A DNA stretch of 64,000 bases, taken from positions 1,865,792-1,929,791 of the forward strand of contig CP136956.1 of the NCBI GenBank assembly GCA_033105485.1, in the 5' to 3' direction. How positions within the stretch are numbered: the stretch's first letter is position 1; each line of letters begins with the position of its first letter. Under the pieces are notes generated by a model. It was not told the DNA's origin. It searched no databases and was given only the letters and a program-made list of their open reading frames with translations. The stretch is from LVI-A0039 sp033105485. GTDB lineage: Bacteria; Bacillota_I; Bacilli_A; UBA3375. Both the position numbers and the translations under genes were made by a program. Positions 27,007 to 36,362 of this stretch are shown here, in pieces.

Positions 27007-27261
27007 ATGGAAAACAAAGAAGAAAGAGTTAAATTAATCTTAGAAGTTTTAGATTTAATACGACCATATTTAATGAATGATGGTGGAGATGTTGAATTTG
27101 TAGAACTTCATGATGATGGTGTTGTAGACATAAGATTACTTGGAGCGTGTGTCGGTTGTGGTATGGCTGATATTACTGTTTACCAAGGGATTGAAGAATC
27201 TTTAGTTGAAGAAGTACCAGGAGTAATTGGAGTTAATTTAATTTCTGATAACTGGCTATAA
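27007..27261 (+). CDS. NifU C-terminal domain (Nfu-type) iron-sulfur carrier
   Basis: 84 aa, a stand-alone Nfu domain: LIRPYLMNDGGDVEFVELHDDG followed by the cluster-binding CxxC in LLGACVGCGMADITV and GIEESL. Such proteins (YutI in Bacillus) carry 4Fe-4S clusters to target enzymes. It starts 1 nt after the ferredoxin reductase and ends in a strong terminator. Confidence 0.92.
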   Translation: MENKEERVKLILEVLDLIRPYLMNDGGDVEFVELHDDGVVDIRLLGACVGCGMADITVYQGIEESLVEEVPGVIGVNLISDNWL

Positions 27262-27289
27262 GAGTGGGCAATTGCCTACTCTTTTTTTA
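27259..27289 (+). terminator. Terminator after nfu
   Basis: 9-bp stem AGAGTGGGC/GCCTACTCT (27261-27269 with 27274-27282) and T7. Confidence 0.9.
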
Positions 27290-27305
27290 ATATTAAGGAG
27301 AGGTT

Positions 27306-27935
27306 ATGAGGACAATTAGAATTGGAATAGATGAGTCAGGAACTTTTGGAAGTGGAAATTACTTTGTTTTAGCGGGATACCTAATTGAGGGAAATAAATA
27401 TAAATCTAAAATGTATAAGTATAAAAGAGTTGAACAGTCAATATCTCATGAAGGTGAATTAAAAGCAAGTTTAATATCAACTAATCAAAAATTACAATTA
27501 CTTGATGTGATGAAAAATCAAAAAGGTTATGTTACTTATATTAATAACAGTGATTTACAGTTGCCTTCTTCCACATTGGATAAACAAATCTTAAAAGATG
27601 ATTTATTGATTAGATTGCTAATATCAATAATTAGAGACATACCGGACTTTGCTAATACAAAAATAGTTATATATATTGATGAACAGAATCTAAGAAATGG
27701 TTTAAAAGACAATGTCTACATAAATTTGTATAAAGTGCTTAATAGCGGGTATTTCAGAAATCATAAATATGTCAGACCACTTGCCATACAGCAAGTTGAG
27801 CTTGAAGTTATTTATGTTGACTCTAGAAAAAGTACGCTTGTTAGAGCTGCAGATAATTTAGCAAATTATGGCCATAATCAATTGCGTAAAAATGAACCGC
27901 TAGCTTCAAATTTGAAAATATTTAAAATTTTGTAA
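27306..27935 (+). CDS. DUF3800 protein
   Basis: 209 aa. The N-terminus has the hallmark IGIDESGTFGSGNYFVLAGYL, then an E in HEGELKAS, IVIYIDEQN, and a C-terminal ADNLAN aspartate. These acidic residues match the RNase H-like core of DUF3800, a family common in mobile and defence contexts but also found alone. Here no partner gene is visible. It begins after AAGGAGAGGTT and lies between two operons; no promoter of its own is obvious apart from read-through past the nfu terminator. Confidence 0.8.
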   Translation: MRTIRIGIDESGTFGSGNYFVLAGYLIEGNKYKSKMYKYKRVEQSISHEGELKASLISTNQKLQLLDVMKNQKGYVTYINNSDLQLPSSTLDKQILKDDLLIRLLISIIRDIPDFANTKIVIYIDEQNLRNGLKDNVYINLYKVLNSGYFRNHKYVRPLAIQQVELEVIYVDSRKSTLVRAADNLANYGHNQLRKNEPLASNLKIFKIL

Positions 27936-27959
27936 ATTTTTCATTATCTTTGCAAATTG

Positions 27960-27968
27960 TGGTATAAT
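27960..27968 (+). promoter_or_regulatory. Promoter of secG
   Basis: Extended -10 TGGTATAAT, 24 nt before the start, with a poor TTTTCA -35-like box. Confidence 0.65.
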
Positions 27969-27992
27969 AAATATGATAAAAATGGAGGCAAA

Positions 27993-28226
27993 ATGATTAC
28001 ATTTCTAAAAGGATTTATTTTTGTTATTTCGATTGTATTAATTTTGGTTGTATTAATTCAACCATCACAGAGAACTGGTTTAATCGGGGATGCAACAGAC
28101 TCTGAAAAACATGAAAAACGCGGTTTTGAGTTATATCTTTACCGTACTACAATCGTCTTAATTTTCCTGTTAATCTCATCAAGTATTTTATTTGGTGCGA
28201 TTAGTTCAGGCTTTTTCGCATACTAA
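27993..28226 (+). CDS. secG: Preprotein translocase subunit SecG
   Basis: 77 aa with two membrane helices (about 4-23 and 53-74) and the family sequence VLIQPSQRTGLIG between them. SecG assists SecYE during protein export. The start is the ATG after AATGGAGGC; an upstream in-frame ATG lies before any ribosome site. In Bacillus the order secG-rnr-smpB is conserved, as seen here. Confidence 0.94.
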   Translation: MITFLKGFIFVISIVLILVVLIQPSQRTGLIGDATDSEKHEKRGFELYLYRTTIVLIFLLISSSILFGAISSGFFAY

Positions 28227-28235
28227 ACTAAGCAG

Positions 28236-28262
28236 AAGGCTACGATATATGTAGTCTTTTTG
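28236..28262 (+). terminator. Hairpin between secG and rnr
   Basis: 8-bp stem AAGGCTAC/GTAGTCTT (one G-T pair) and T5. It probably reduces, not abolishes, read-through into rnr, since no separate rnr promoter is visible. Confidence 0.7.
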
Positions 28263-28283
28263 TGCTTTTTAAACGAGGTTAAA

Positions 28284-30473
28284 ATGAACATTGAAAGATT
28301 AAACCAAGTTCTAAAGGATTATAACAATAACAATTTCCAGGTCTTAGATGGCGATATGGAAACACGATTTGTTTATGGTGCTTTACTTGAAGAAGATATC
28401 GTTGCTATGAAGCAAAACGGGCATCTTAAGAAGTTAAATAGTAGTAAAGTTCACATTGGTCGCTTACAAGTTAAGGGACGCTTTGGATTTGTTGTAAATG
28501 ATAATGGTTTAGATCATTACGTTCATGATGTCGGTAATTACATGCCAGACGATATTGTGTTAGTTATTGAAACTAAAAGTCCAAAAGGTAAATCACGAGA
28601 GGCTCGTGTTTTAGATGTTGTAGAACGTAAGGTTACTCAAGTCTTAGCATTCGTTAATGGTGATAAGAAAATAGAAGTAGCTAATAATCATGCAATGCGT
28701 ATGTATAGCATTCGTGTTGGAAAAAAAGTAGACTTAAACCCATTTGTAAATACATACGTACTTGTAAATGTAACTAATGTTCGAAACTTTGCAATATATG
28801 GAAACATTGATCATGTTGTAACGGATAAGAATGACCCTGATTTACAAATGAAATTAGTTTTACATGAATTCGATATTGAAACTGAGTTTTCAAAAGAAGC
28901 GTTAGCTGATGCTGATCGTTTAGCTGAAACAGAAATTGTTCAGCAAGAAGGAAGAAAAGATTTAACTAATCACCTGTTCTTTACAATTGATGGTGCAGAT
29001 GCAAAAGATTTAGATGATGCAGTATGCTTAATCAAAGAAGGCAATAACTATCGACTATTTGTTTCGATTGCTGATGTATCCTACTATGTAACAGAAGGTA
29101 GTGAACTTGACAAAACAGCCTTTGATCGAAGTACAAGTGTTTATTTTGTAGACCGAGTTGTACCGATGTTACCAAAGCCTATTTCAAACGGTATTTGCTC
29201 ATTGCATCCAAATGTACTAAGATATACACAAACATGTGAGATGCTTATTAATCCAGAAGGACATGTAATTGATTATTCTATTTACCCTTCGATAATTGAA
29301 TCAAAATATCGTATGACATATGAAGACGTAAATCAGATGTTATTAGAAAATAACAAAGAACTTATCGTTAAATATAATGAAATATATGGTATTCTTCGAG
29401 AAATGAATAAGCTTGCTAAGCGTATTAATACTAATCGTGTAGAACGTGGTTCGTTCAACTTAGAAGATAAAGAAGCTAAGTTCACAGTTAATGAAAATGG
29501 AGACATTACAGATATTAATGTTAGGACTAGATATGATGCAGAACGTCTAATTGAAGAGTTTATGATTATTGCAAACGAAACGGTTGCACAAACTATCTTT
29601 AATATGGACTTACCATTTATTTATCGTGTCCATGGGCAACCTGCTCCTGTTAAGTTACAAGAACTAGAAAAGTTATTTAAACTATTTGGAGTGGATTTAA
29701 AAGGAGACTATACAGAATTCCATTCAAGTAGTTTTAAACATGTACTTGATAACCTGGAGGATCCATTAGACAAACGTATTATTTCTGATTTAATTGTTCG
29801 AAGTTTACAAAAGGCAGTGTATAGTCCTAAGAATACTGGACACTTTGGACTAGCTTCTAATGGATATACACACTTTACTTCACCAATACGAAGATATCCA
29901 GATTTAATTGTTCACCGAATGTTACGTAAGTATTTATATGAGCATAACTTTGACAAGGTAAATCACTTAGATGGAAAGATGACTTTAATTAGTGATGTTA
30001 CATCTGAAAAAGAACGAAAAGCAATTAAAGCAGAGCAAAAAATTGAAGATCAAAAGAAAGCTGAATACATGCGCCAGTTCATTGGTGACAACTTTGTTGG
30101 TAAAGTGGCAAGTATTACTGACTTTGGATTCTTTGTAGAACTAGAAAATACCCAACGTGGTTTAGTAAGGTTTAAAGAACTTGTTGATTTTTCAAAAGTT
30201 CATAATTTTACAATTAAGTTAAAAAATAATACAATGATAAAAATCGGTGATGAGATTAATGTCCAACTTATCGCTGTCGATAGCGTACGTGGTATTGTCG
30301 ACTTCAAACCACTTGACTATCGAGTGAGGGAGGTGAAGACAGATGAAAGTGATCGCAAACAACAAAAAGGTAAGACACGATTATACAATTCTAAAAACGC
30401 TGGAAGTAGGAATCGTACTCGCGGGAAACGAAATAAAATCGATACGCGCAGGAAAAGTAAATCTAAAAGATAG
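28284..30473 (+). CDS. rnr: Ribonuclease R
   Basis: 729 aa from the ATG after ACGAGG. Domain order: cold-shock-like OB domains (RLQVKGRFGFVVNDNG), the RNB catalytic domain with TIDGADAKDLDDAV (metal-binding aspartates), then S1 (FVGKVASITDFGFFVELE) and a basic tail. RNase R degrades structured RNA and, in E. coli, uses its lysine-rich tail to meet tmRNA-SmpB. Here the last 43 codons overlap smpB in another frame, giving the tail RKQQKGKTRLYNSKNAGSRN and further Arg/Lys. Length is close to the family (about 700-780). Confidence 0.96.
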   Translation: MNIERLNQVLKDYNNNNFQVLDGDMETRFVYGALLEEDIVAMKQNGHLKKLNSSKVHIGRLQVKGRFGFVVNDNGLDHYVHDVGNYMPDDIVLVIETKSPKGKSREARVLDVVERKVTQVLAFVNGDKKIEVANNHAMRMYSIRVGKKVDLNPFVNTYVLVNVTNVRNFAIYGNIDHVVTDKNDPDLQMKLVLHEFDIETEFSKEALADADRLAETEIVQQEGRKDLTNHLFFTIDGADAKDLDDAVCLIKEGNNYRLFVSIADVSYYVTEGSELDKTAFDRSTSVYFVDRVVPMLPKPISNGICSLHPNVLRYTQTCEMLINPEGHVIDYSIYPSIIESKYRMTYEDVNQMLLENNKELIVKYNEIYGILREMNKLAKRINTNRVERGSFNLEDKEAKFTVNENGDITDINVRTRYDAERLIEEFMIIANETVAQTIFNMDLPFIYRVHGQPAPVKLQELEKLFKLFGVDLKGDYTEFHSSSFKHVLDNLEDPLDKRIISDLIVRSLQKAVYSPKNTGHFGLASNGYTHFTSPIRRYPDLIVHRMLRKYLYEHNFDKVNHLDGKMTLISDVTSEKERKAIKAEQKIEDQKKAEYMRQFIGDNFVGKVASITDFGFFVELENTQRGLVRFKELVDFSKVHNFTIKLKNNTMIKIGDEINVQLIAVDSVRGIVDFKPLDYRVREVKTDESDRKQQKGKTRLYNSKNAGSRNRTRGKRNKIDTRRKSKSKR

Positions 30474-30792
30474 TTATGTTAAAATAACTGATGATTTACA
30501 ACCAATTATCATTAATATGCATATCTCTACATATCAGGCGGATAAATTTAATCCACTTGATGAGACCAGATCGAGAAAGCTATTAATGCATAAGAAAGAG
30601 ATTATTAAATTCAATAATGAGGTAATCCAAGACGGGCTTTCAATTGTCGCAACCAAACTTTACTTAGATAAAAATGGTCGTGCTAAATTAGAAATTGCAA
30701 CTGCGCGTGGAAAGAAACTTCACGATAAACGTCAAACTATTAAAGAGAGAGATATCAAAAGAGCTATTGACAAGCAATTAAAATTTAGATAG
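30343..30792 (+). CDS. smpB: SsrA-binding protein SmpB
   Basis: 149 aa, full length: KVIANNKKVRHDYTILKTLE, GIVLAGNEIKSIRAGKVNLKDSYV and the tail KKLHDKRQTIKERD. SmpB binds tmRNA and rescues stalled ribosomes. The start lies 131 nt inside rnr, behind a strong GGGAGG; homologues begin at the same point, so the overlap is real. No tmRNA gene follows: pyrG starts 11 nt later. Confidence 0.95.
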   Translation: MKVIANNKKVRHDYTILKTLEVGIVLAGNEIKSIRAGKVNLKDSYVKITDDLQPIIINMHISTYQADKFNPLDETRSRKLLMHKKEIIKFNNEVIQDGLSIVATKLYLDKNGRAKLEIATARGKKLHDKRQTIKERDIKRAIDKQLKFR

Positions 30793-30803
30793 GGAGAATA
30801 TAA

Positions 30804-32390
30804 ATGGAAAATAGAGCAGAAAAAATTGTATTTGTAACTGGTGGAGTTTTATCTTCACTTGGTAAAGGAATTATTGCATCAAGTATTGCAAGATTATTTA
30901 AAGATCAAGGATTAAAAGTAAATATGATGAAATGTGATCCATATTTAAATGTCGATCCAGGAACAATGTCACCAATTGAACACGGAGAAGTATTTGTAAC
31001 ATACGATGGTGGAGAAACAGATTTAGATGTAGGTCACTATGAAAGATTCTTAGGGCAGAACTTATCAAAAAAATCATCATTAACAACAGGACGTGTGTAC
31101 AGTAATGTATTAAACAGAGAACGTTCAGGTGGATATTTAGGGAAAACTGTACAAGTAATTCCACATATCACAGATGAGATTAAATCAAAAATTATTGAAA
31201 ATACTCGTGGATATGATGTTTTATTTGTTGAGGTAGGTGGAACAGTTGGAGATATTGAATCATTACCATACCTTGAAACTATTCGTCAATTATTAACTGA
31301 ATACCCAGAAAACACATATTTAATTCATGGAGCTTATGTACCATACTTAAAAGCTTCAAAAGAATTAAAAACAAAGCCGGCTCAACACTCAGTAAAAGAA
31401 TTATTAGGTTTAGGAATTAGACCAGATATGATCGTTACTCGTAATGAGATTGCATTAACTGATAAAGAACGTAATAAAATTGCAATGTTCTGTAACGTTC
31501 AAAAAGAAAATGTAATTGAATCAGTAGATGTACCTAGTGTATACCAAATTCCATTATTAATGAAAGAACAAGATGTTGACAAGATTATTGCTCGTCATTT
31601 CAAATTAGTGCTTCAAGAAAATGAACATGAAAAATTACGTGAAACTGTAGATAAATTATTCCACTCTGAAGGTGAAGTTAATATTGCTATTGTTGGAAAA
31701 TATACATCACTTGATGATGCATACATTAGTGTTACGGAAGCAGTTAAACATGGTGCAATTGCAAATGGTGTTAAAGCTAAAGTTGATTTAGTATCAGCTC
31801 AAGAATTAACAGATGAAGCGCAACTTAAAGAATACGATGGTATTATTGTTGCTGGTGGATTCGGAGAAAGTGGTATTGCTGGTAAGTTATTAGCAATTAA
31901 ATATGCACGTGAAAATAATGTACCATTCTTAGGAATCTGTTTAGGTATGCAATTATCAACAATCGATTTCGCGAGAAATGTTTGTGGGATTGCAGCTGAT
32001 CACCAAGAACTTGTGCCAAATACAAAAGAGCCTATTATTCATTTAATCGAGGGTCAAGATTTATCTAACTTAGGTGGAACGCAACGTTTAGGTGCTTATG
32101 AGTGTCAAATTACTGAAGGAACATTAGCTCACGAAGTTTATGGAAGTACTTTAGTAGAAGAACGTCACCGTCACCGTTATGAATTTAATGATGCATATAT
32201 TGAAGCATTAGAAGCAAAAGGATTAGTATTCAGTGGTCGTAACCCGCAAACAGGATTAGTTGAAATTATTGAAAACCCAGCTAATGACTTCTTTATTGCA
32301 GGTCAATTCCACCCAGAACTTACTTCAAAATTAACTGAGCCAAACCCATTATTTGTAAGCTTAGTTAAATATGCTAAGGCAGGAAAATAA
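30804..32390 (+). CDS. pyrG: CTP synthase
   Basis: 528 aa. The synthase domain shows FVTGGVLSSLGKGI (P-loop-like), KCDPYLNVDPGTMSP and VEVGGTVGDIES; the glutaminase domain has the GGFGESG, FLGICLGMQ nucleophile cysteine and the QFHPE histidine-glutamate pair. It converts UTP to CTP using glutamine. It ends in a TAATG overlap with nfo. Only a weak GGGAG site and no promoter precede it, so it may be read from the rnr-smpB transcript. Confidence 0.97.
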   Translation: MENRAEKIVFVTGGVLSSLGKGIIASSIARLFKDQGLKVNMMKCDPYLNVDPGTMSPIEHGEVFVTYDGGETDLDVGHYERFLGQNLSKKSSLTTGRVYSNVLNRERSGGYLGKTVQVIPHITDEIKSKIIENTRGYDVLFVEVGGTVGDIESLPYLETIRQLLTEYPENTYLIHGAYVPYLKASKELKTKPAQHSVKELLGLGIRPDMIVTRNEIALTDKERNKIAMFCNVQKENVIESVDVPSVYQIPLLMKEQDVDKIIARHFKLVLQENEHEKLRETVDKLFHSEGEVNIAIVGKYTSLDDAYISVTEAVKHGAIANGVKAKVDLVSAQELTDEAQLKEYDGIIVAGGFGESGIAGKLLAIKYARENNVPFLGICLGMQLSTIDFARNVCGIAADHQELVPNTKEPIIHLIEGQDLSNLGGTQRLGAYECQITEGTLAHEVYGSTLVEERHRHRYEFNDAYIEALEAKGLVFSGRNPQTGLVEIIENPANDFFIAGQFHPELTSKLTEPNPLFVSLVKYAKAGK

Positions 32391-33271
32391 TGCTAAAGAT
32401 TGGATCGCACGTCGGAATGAAAGCGCCTAAATATATGCTTGGTAGTGTTGAAGAGGCATTAAGCTATAACTCAAATGCTCTAATGCTTTATACAGGTGCT
32501 CCACAAAACACGCGTCGTAAGGAAACATCAGAGTTACGAATCGAAGAAGCACATAAATTACTTGCGGATAATAATATTCCGGTAGAGAATGTAGTTGTTC
32601 ATGCACCGTATATTATTAACTTAGCCAACACAATTAAACCTGAAACTTATGAGATTGCTGTTCAGTTTTTAAGAACAGAAATTGATCGTACAATGGCAAT
32701 GGGCGCAAAATATATTGTTTTGCACCCAGGAAGCCATGTAAATGCGGGTAGTGAAGCAGGAATTGAATCAATTATTAAAGGGTTAAACTCAGTTCTTAAG
32801 GAAAGTGATGATGTAATTATTTGTTTAGAAACTATGGCAGGTAAAGGTAGTGAATGTGGACGTACATTTGACGAACTAAAACAAATTATCGATGGTGTAA
32901 ACCTTAAAGATAAGATGGGTGTTTGTTTAGATACTTGTCACATTCATGATGCTGGATATGATTTAAATGACTTTGAATCAGTATTAGATCAATTTGATAA
33001 CATTATCGGATTAGATAGATTACATGTCTTACATATTAATGACAGTAAAAATCCAATAAGTGCTAGTAAAGATCGTCATGAAAATTTAGGGTATGGATAT
33101 ATTGGTTTTGATATATTAAATAGCATTGTTAATCATCCGCGTTTAGATGATAAAATTAAAGTTTTAGAAACACCTTATGTTGATAAAAAGCCACCTTATG
33201 CAATCGAGATTGAAATGCTTAAATCTCAAGTATTTGAAGAATGGTTAGATGAAGGAGAAGAAGATGCGTAG
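32390..33271 (+). CDS. nfo: Endonuclease IV (apurinic/apyrimidinic site)
   Basis: 293 aa TIM-barrel zinc enzyme. Metal-site motifs are visible: VVHAPYIINLA, YIVLHPGSH, ICLETMAGKGSE, GVCLDTCHIHDAGY, HVLHINDSKNP and DRHENLGYG. It cuts the backbone 5' of abasic sites in base-excision repair. Start overlaps the pyrG stop; the end overlaps glpX by 8 nt. Confidence 0.96.
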   Translation: MLKIGSHVGMKAPKYMLGSVEEALSYNSNALMLYTGAPQNTRRKETSELRIEEAHKLLADNNIPVENVVVHAPYIINLANTIKPETYEIAVQFLRTEIDRTMAMGAKYIVLHPGSHVNAGSEAGIESIIKGLNSVLKESDDVIICLETMAGKGSECGRTFDELKQIIDGVNLKDKMGVCLDTCHIHDAGYDLNDFESVLDQFDNIIGLDRLHVLHINDSKNPISASKDRHENLGYGYIGFDILNSIVNHPRLDDKIKVLETPYVDKKPPYAIEIEMLKSQVFEEWLDEGEEDA

Positions 33272-34274
33272 AGAACTTGCAATTGAATTTTCACGTGTAA
33301 CTGAAGCGGCAGCATTAGCTTCTTATCGTTACATTGGTAGAGGTAAAAAGGAATTAGCAGATGATGCTGCTGTAAAAGCAATGCGTCACATGTTGAACAC
33401 AATTGAAATTGATGGAGAAGTAGTAATCGGTGAAGGTGAAATCGATAATGCACCAATGCTTTATATTGGTGAAAAAGTTGGATTAGGTGGAGATCAAGTT
33501 GAAATCGCCGTAGATCCAATTGATGGAACTAGAATGGTTGCTTTAGGACAAGAAAATGCTGTAGCAGTTATGGTTGTTAGTGATAAAGATAACTTACTAA
33601 AAGCTCCAGACATGTATATGGAAAAAATTATGGTTCCATATACTGCTAAAGGTGCAGTCGATATTGACTTACCTGTTTTAGAAAACGTTCAAAATGTAGC
33701 AACAGCTATGGGGAAAGAACTTTGTGAAATGACAGTAATGACATTAGCTAAGCCTCGTCATGAACAAGTAATAAAAGAATTACAAGACGCAGATGTAAAA
33801 GTAATTGCAATTCCAGATGGAGATGTAGCAGGTAGCATTATGGTGGCAATGCCAGATGCTGACATTGACATGTTCTATGGAATTGGTGGTGCACCAGAAG
33901 GTGTAATCTCAGCAGCAATTATGAAAAGTTTAGCAGGTGATATGCAAGCTAAATTAGTCCTTCGTACAGATTGTAAAGGGATGACAGCAGAAAACTTAGA
34001 GTTGGCTAAGTTGGAAGCTGAAAGATGTGAGAAAATGGGTGTTCAAGTAAACACTAAACTTACATTAGATGATTTATGTAAATCAGATAACATTGTTATG
34101 TCTGTAACGGGTATTACAGATGGTACATTAATAGCAGGTGTTGTATTAAATGGAAATTTAGCAACTACAGAAACACTTATGATTCGTGGAAAATCACGTA
34201 CAATTAGAACTATTAAATCTACGCATTTCTTAGAGCGTAAAGATGAAGAAATAAAGAATATTATTAAGGAGTAA
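33264..34274 (+). CDS. glpX: Fructose-1,6-bisphosphatase class II
   Basis: 336 aa from the ATG at good spacing from GAAGGAG; an in-frame ATG five codons earlier is possible. Motifs: VTEAAALASYRYIGRGKK, VVIGEGEIDNAPMLYIGE, the metal/substrate site VDPIDGTRM and GIGGAPEGV. It performs the gluconeogenic step from fructose bisphosphate to fructose-6-phosphate. It overlaps nfo and is 1 nt from purA, so one transcript covers pyrG to purA. Confidence 0.95.
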   Translation: MRRELAIEFSRVTEAAALASYRYIGRGKKELADDAAVKAMRHMLNTIEIDGEVVIGEGEIDNAPMLYIGEKVGLGGDQVEIAVDPIDGTRMVALGQENAVAVMVVSDKDNLLKAPDMYMEKIMVPYTAKGAVDIDLPVLENVQNVATAMGKELCEMTVMTLAKPRHEQVIKELQDADVKVIAIPDGDVAGSIMVAMPDADIDMFYGIGGAPEGVISAAIMKSLAGDMQAKLVLRTDCKGMTAENLELAKLEAERCEKMGVQVNTKLTLDDLCKSDNIVMSVTGITDGTLIAGVVLNGNLATTETLMIRGKSRTIRTIKSTHFLERKDEEIKNIIKE

Positions 34275-34275
34275 C

Positions 34276-35562
34276 ATGTATAAAACATTAAGTATCGTAG
34301 GAAGTCAATGGGGAGATGAAGGTAAAGGAAAAATTACTGATTTAGTTGGTAGTAAAGCTGACTATGTAGTACGTTACCAAGGTGGAAACAATGCTGGACA
34401 CACTATTGAATTTGATGGAAAGAAATTTGCATTAAGATTAATGCCAAGTGGTGTATTTAATCCTAATACAACAGTAGTAATTGCGAATGGTGTTGTAATC
34501 AACCCTCGTATTTTAAAACAAGAGATTGATATGATTACGGAAGCTGGATTTGACTTTAAATTACACATTTCAGATCGTGCAAATGTAATTATGCCTTACC
34601 ACGAAGAATTAGATGCATTCTACGAAGATTTAAAAGGTGACTTAAAAATCGGAACTACTAAGAAAGGTATTGGACCAGCATATAGTGACAAAATTAACCG
34701 TATTGGTATTAGAACTAGTGAACTTTGTGATACTGACTTATTCTTAAAAAAATTAGAATATGCATTAGATTACGCAAACAAACAATTATCTGGTGATGAA
34801 TATAAAAAATTCACTTTTGAAGAAATTAAAGCTGAATACTTAGAGTACGCAGAATTAATTCGCCCATATTTAACAGATACGTCATTATTATTAGACGAAG
34901 CTGTTAAAGAAGGTAAACACGTTGTATTTGAAGGAGCGCAAGGAGTTATGCTTGATATTGAGCACGGAACTTATCCTTACGTAACATCTTCTTCACCAAC
35001 ATCAGCATCAATTCCTGTAAATGCTGGTCTTGCACCACGTTACATCAATAACTGTTTAGCAATTACTAAAGCATATACAACACGTGTAGGTGCTGGTCCA
35101 TTCCCAACAGAATTAACTGGTGAAATTGCTGATCGTATCCGTGAAGAAGGTCGTGAATACGGTACTGTAACAGGACGTCCACGTAAAGTAGGATGGTTAG
35201 ATTTAGTACAAATGAAATATTCAGTACGTGTTAGTGGATTTACACAAATTTCAATTATGTTATTAGATGTATTAAGTGTAGTTGAAGAAATTAAAATTGC
35301 AGTTGGCTACGAATTAGATGGGAAAGAAATTAAATCAATTCCAGCTTTAGAAAGTGATTATGCACGTGTTACACCTATTTATAAAACATTTAAAGGGTGG
35401 AACTGTGATATTTCTAACGTAAGAACTTATGACGAATTCCCAGCAGAAGCTAAAGAATACTTAGACTTTATTTCAAGTGAACTTGGTCTTCCAATTTCAG
35501 TTGTTTCAGTTGGACCAGATCGTGAGCAAACAATCGTTTTAAAAGATTTATTTGAAGCGTAA
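34276..35562 (+). CDS. purA: Adenylosuccinate synthetase
   Basis: 428 aa. GTP-binding GSQWGDEGKGKITD at the N-terminus, then GGNNAGHT, GTTKKGIGPAYSDK, FEGAQGVMLDIEHGTYPYVT, TRVGAGPFPTEL and GRPRKVGWLDLV. It joins IMP and aspartate in AMP synthesis. The start follows AAGGAGTAAC. The teichoic acid ATPase gene begins 16 nt after the stop. Confidence 0.97.
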   Translation: MYKTLSIVGSQWGDEGKGKITDLVGSKADYVVRYQGGNNAGHTIEFDGKKFALRLMPSGVFNPNTTVVIANGVVINPRILKQEIDMITEAGFDFKLHISDRANVIMPYHEELDAFYEDLKGDLKIGTTKKGIGPAYSDKINRIGIRTSELCDTDLFLKKLEYALDYANKQLSGDEYKKFTFEEIKAEYLEYAELIRPYLTDTSLLLDEAVKEGKHVVFEGAQGVMLDIEHGTYPYVTSSSPTSASIPVNAGLAPRYINNCLAITKAYTTRVGAGPFPTELTGEIADRIREEGREYGTVTGRPRKVGWLDLVQMKYSVRVSGFTQISIMLLDVLSVVEEIKIAVGYELDGKEIKSIPALESDYARVTPIYKTFKGWNCDISNVRTYDEFPAEAKEYLDFISSELGLPISVVSVGPDREQTIVLKDLFEA

Positions 35563-35578
35563 ACAAAAGGAGCAAAAA

Positions 35579-36361
35579 ATGTACGCAATTGAAGTATGTA
35601 ATGTTACTAAAGATTATAAGTTGTATTCAAAAAATAGTGATGTTTTAAAAGAAATGTTTACTAAAAAGCAATTACATAAGACATATAGAGCTTTAGATAA
35701 TGTTAGTTTTAAAGTTACAAAAGGTATTTCTTATGGTGTAGTTGGGAACAATGGTAGTGGTAAGTCAACGGTTCTGAACTTAATTAATGGAACTACTTAT
35801 CCAACAACAGGAAAAATCAAGACTAAAGGTGTTGTATCATTACTGAACGTTGGAGCTGGAATTATCAATACTAATACAGGTAGAGAAAATATTTACTATA
35901 AATGTGCTCTATCTGGTTTAACACAAGACCAAATTAATGAACGTATTGATTCAATCATTGAGTTTTCAGAATTAGGAGAATTTATTGAGCAACCAGTTGA
36001 GAAATACTCATCTGGTATGCGATCTAAACTAGGTTTTGCAATAGCAATTCATATTGAGCCTGAAATTTTAATCGTCGATGAAGCACTAGCTGTTGGTGAT
36101 AAAGTATTCAGAACCAAATGTATGGATAAAATGAATTCACTTAAAGAAAATGGAATTACTGTTTTATTCGTTTCTCATAGTGAAGGACAAATAAAATCTT
36201 TTTGTGACAGAGCTTGTTGGATTCATCAAGGAGAGCTAATTGCCAAAGGTAAGAGTAATGATGTTGTAAAACTATATGGTGATTTCATGAATAAAAAGCT
36301 TACAGTACAAGCAGCAAAGGAGAAAGTAGAGGCAGATAAAGCTATCTACTTTGTAGATTAA
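35579..36361 (+). CDS. Teichoic acid/polysaccharide exporter, ATPase (TagH-like)
   Basis: 260 aa from the ATG after AAAAGGAGCAAAAA; a TTG reading upstream overlaps purA and is unlikely. ABC ATPase with Walker A GNNGSGKST, signature YSSGMRSKLGFA and Walker B EILIVDEALAVGD, followed by the switch histidine in LFVSHS. The N-terminus (VTKDYKLYSKNSDVLKEMF) is typical of TagH/RfbE-type exporters. It is short, lacking the long C-terminal domain of Bacillus TagH. The permease follows 1 nt later. It likely exports teichoic acid or a similar glycopolymer. Confidence 0.85.
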   Translation: MYAIEVCNVTKDYKLYSKNSDVLKEMFTKKQLHKTYRALDNVSFKVTKGISYGVVGNNGSGKSTVLNLINGTTYPTTGKIKTKGVVSLLNVGAGIINTNTGRENIYYKCALSGLTQDQINERIDSIIEFSELGEFIEQPVEKYSSGMRSKLGFAIAIHIEPEILIVDEALAVGDKVFRTKCMDKMNSLKENGITVLFVSHSEGQIKSFCDRACWIHQGELIAKGKSNDVVKLYGDFMNKKLTVQAAKEKVEADKAIYFVD

Positions 36362-36362
36362 T

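Noticed and set aside
30793..30803. A tmRNA (ssrA) gene after smpB
   Set aside because: In Bacillus ssrA follows smpB, but here only 11 nt separate smpB from pyrG.
33226..33519. 97-aa minus-strand frame opposite nfo/glpX
   Set aside because: Leucine/histidine-rich antisense shadow without a start signal.
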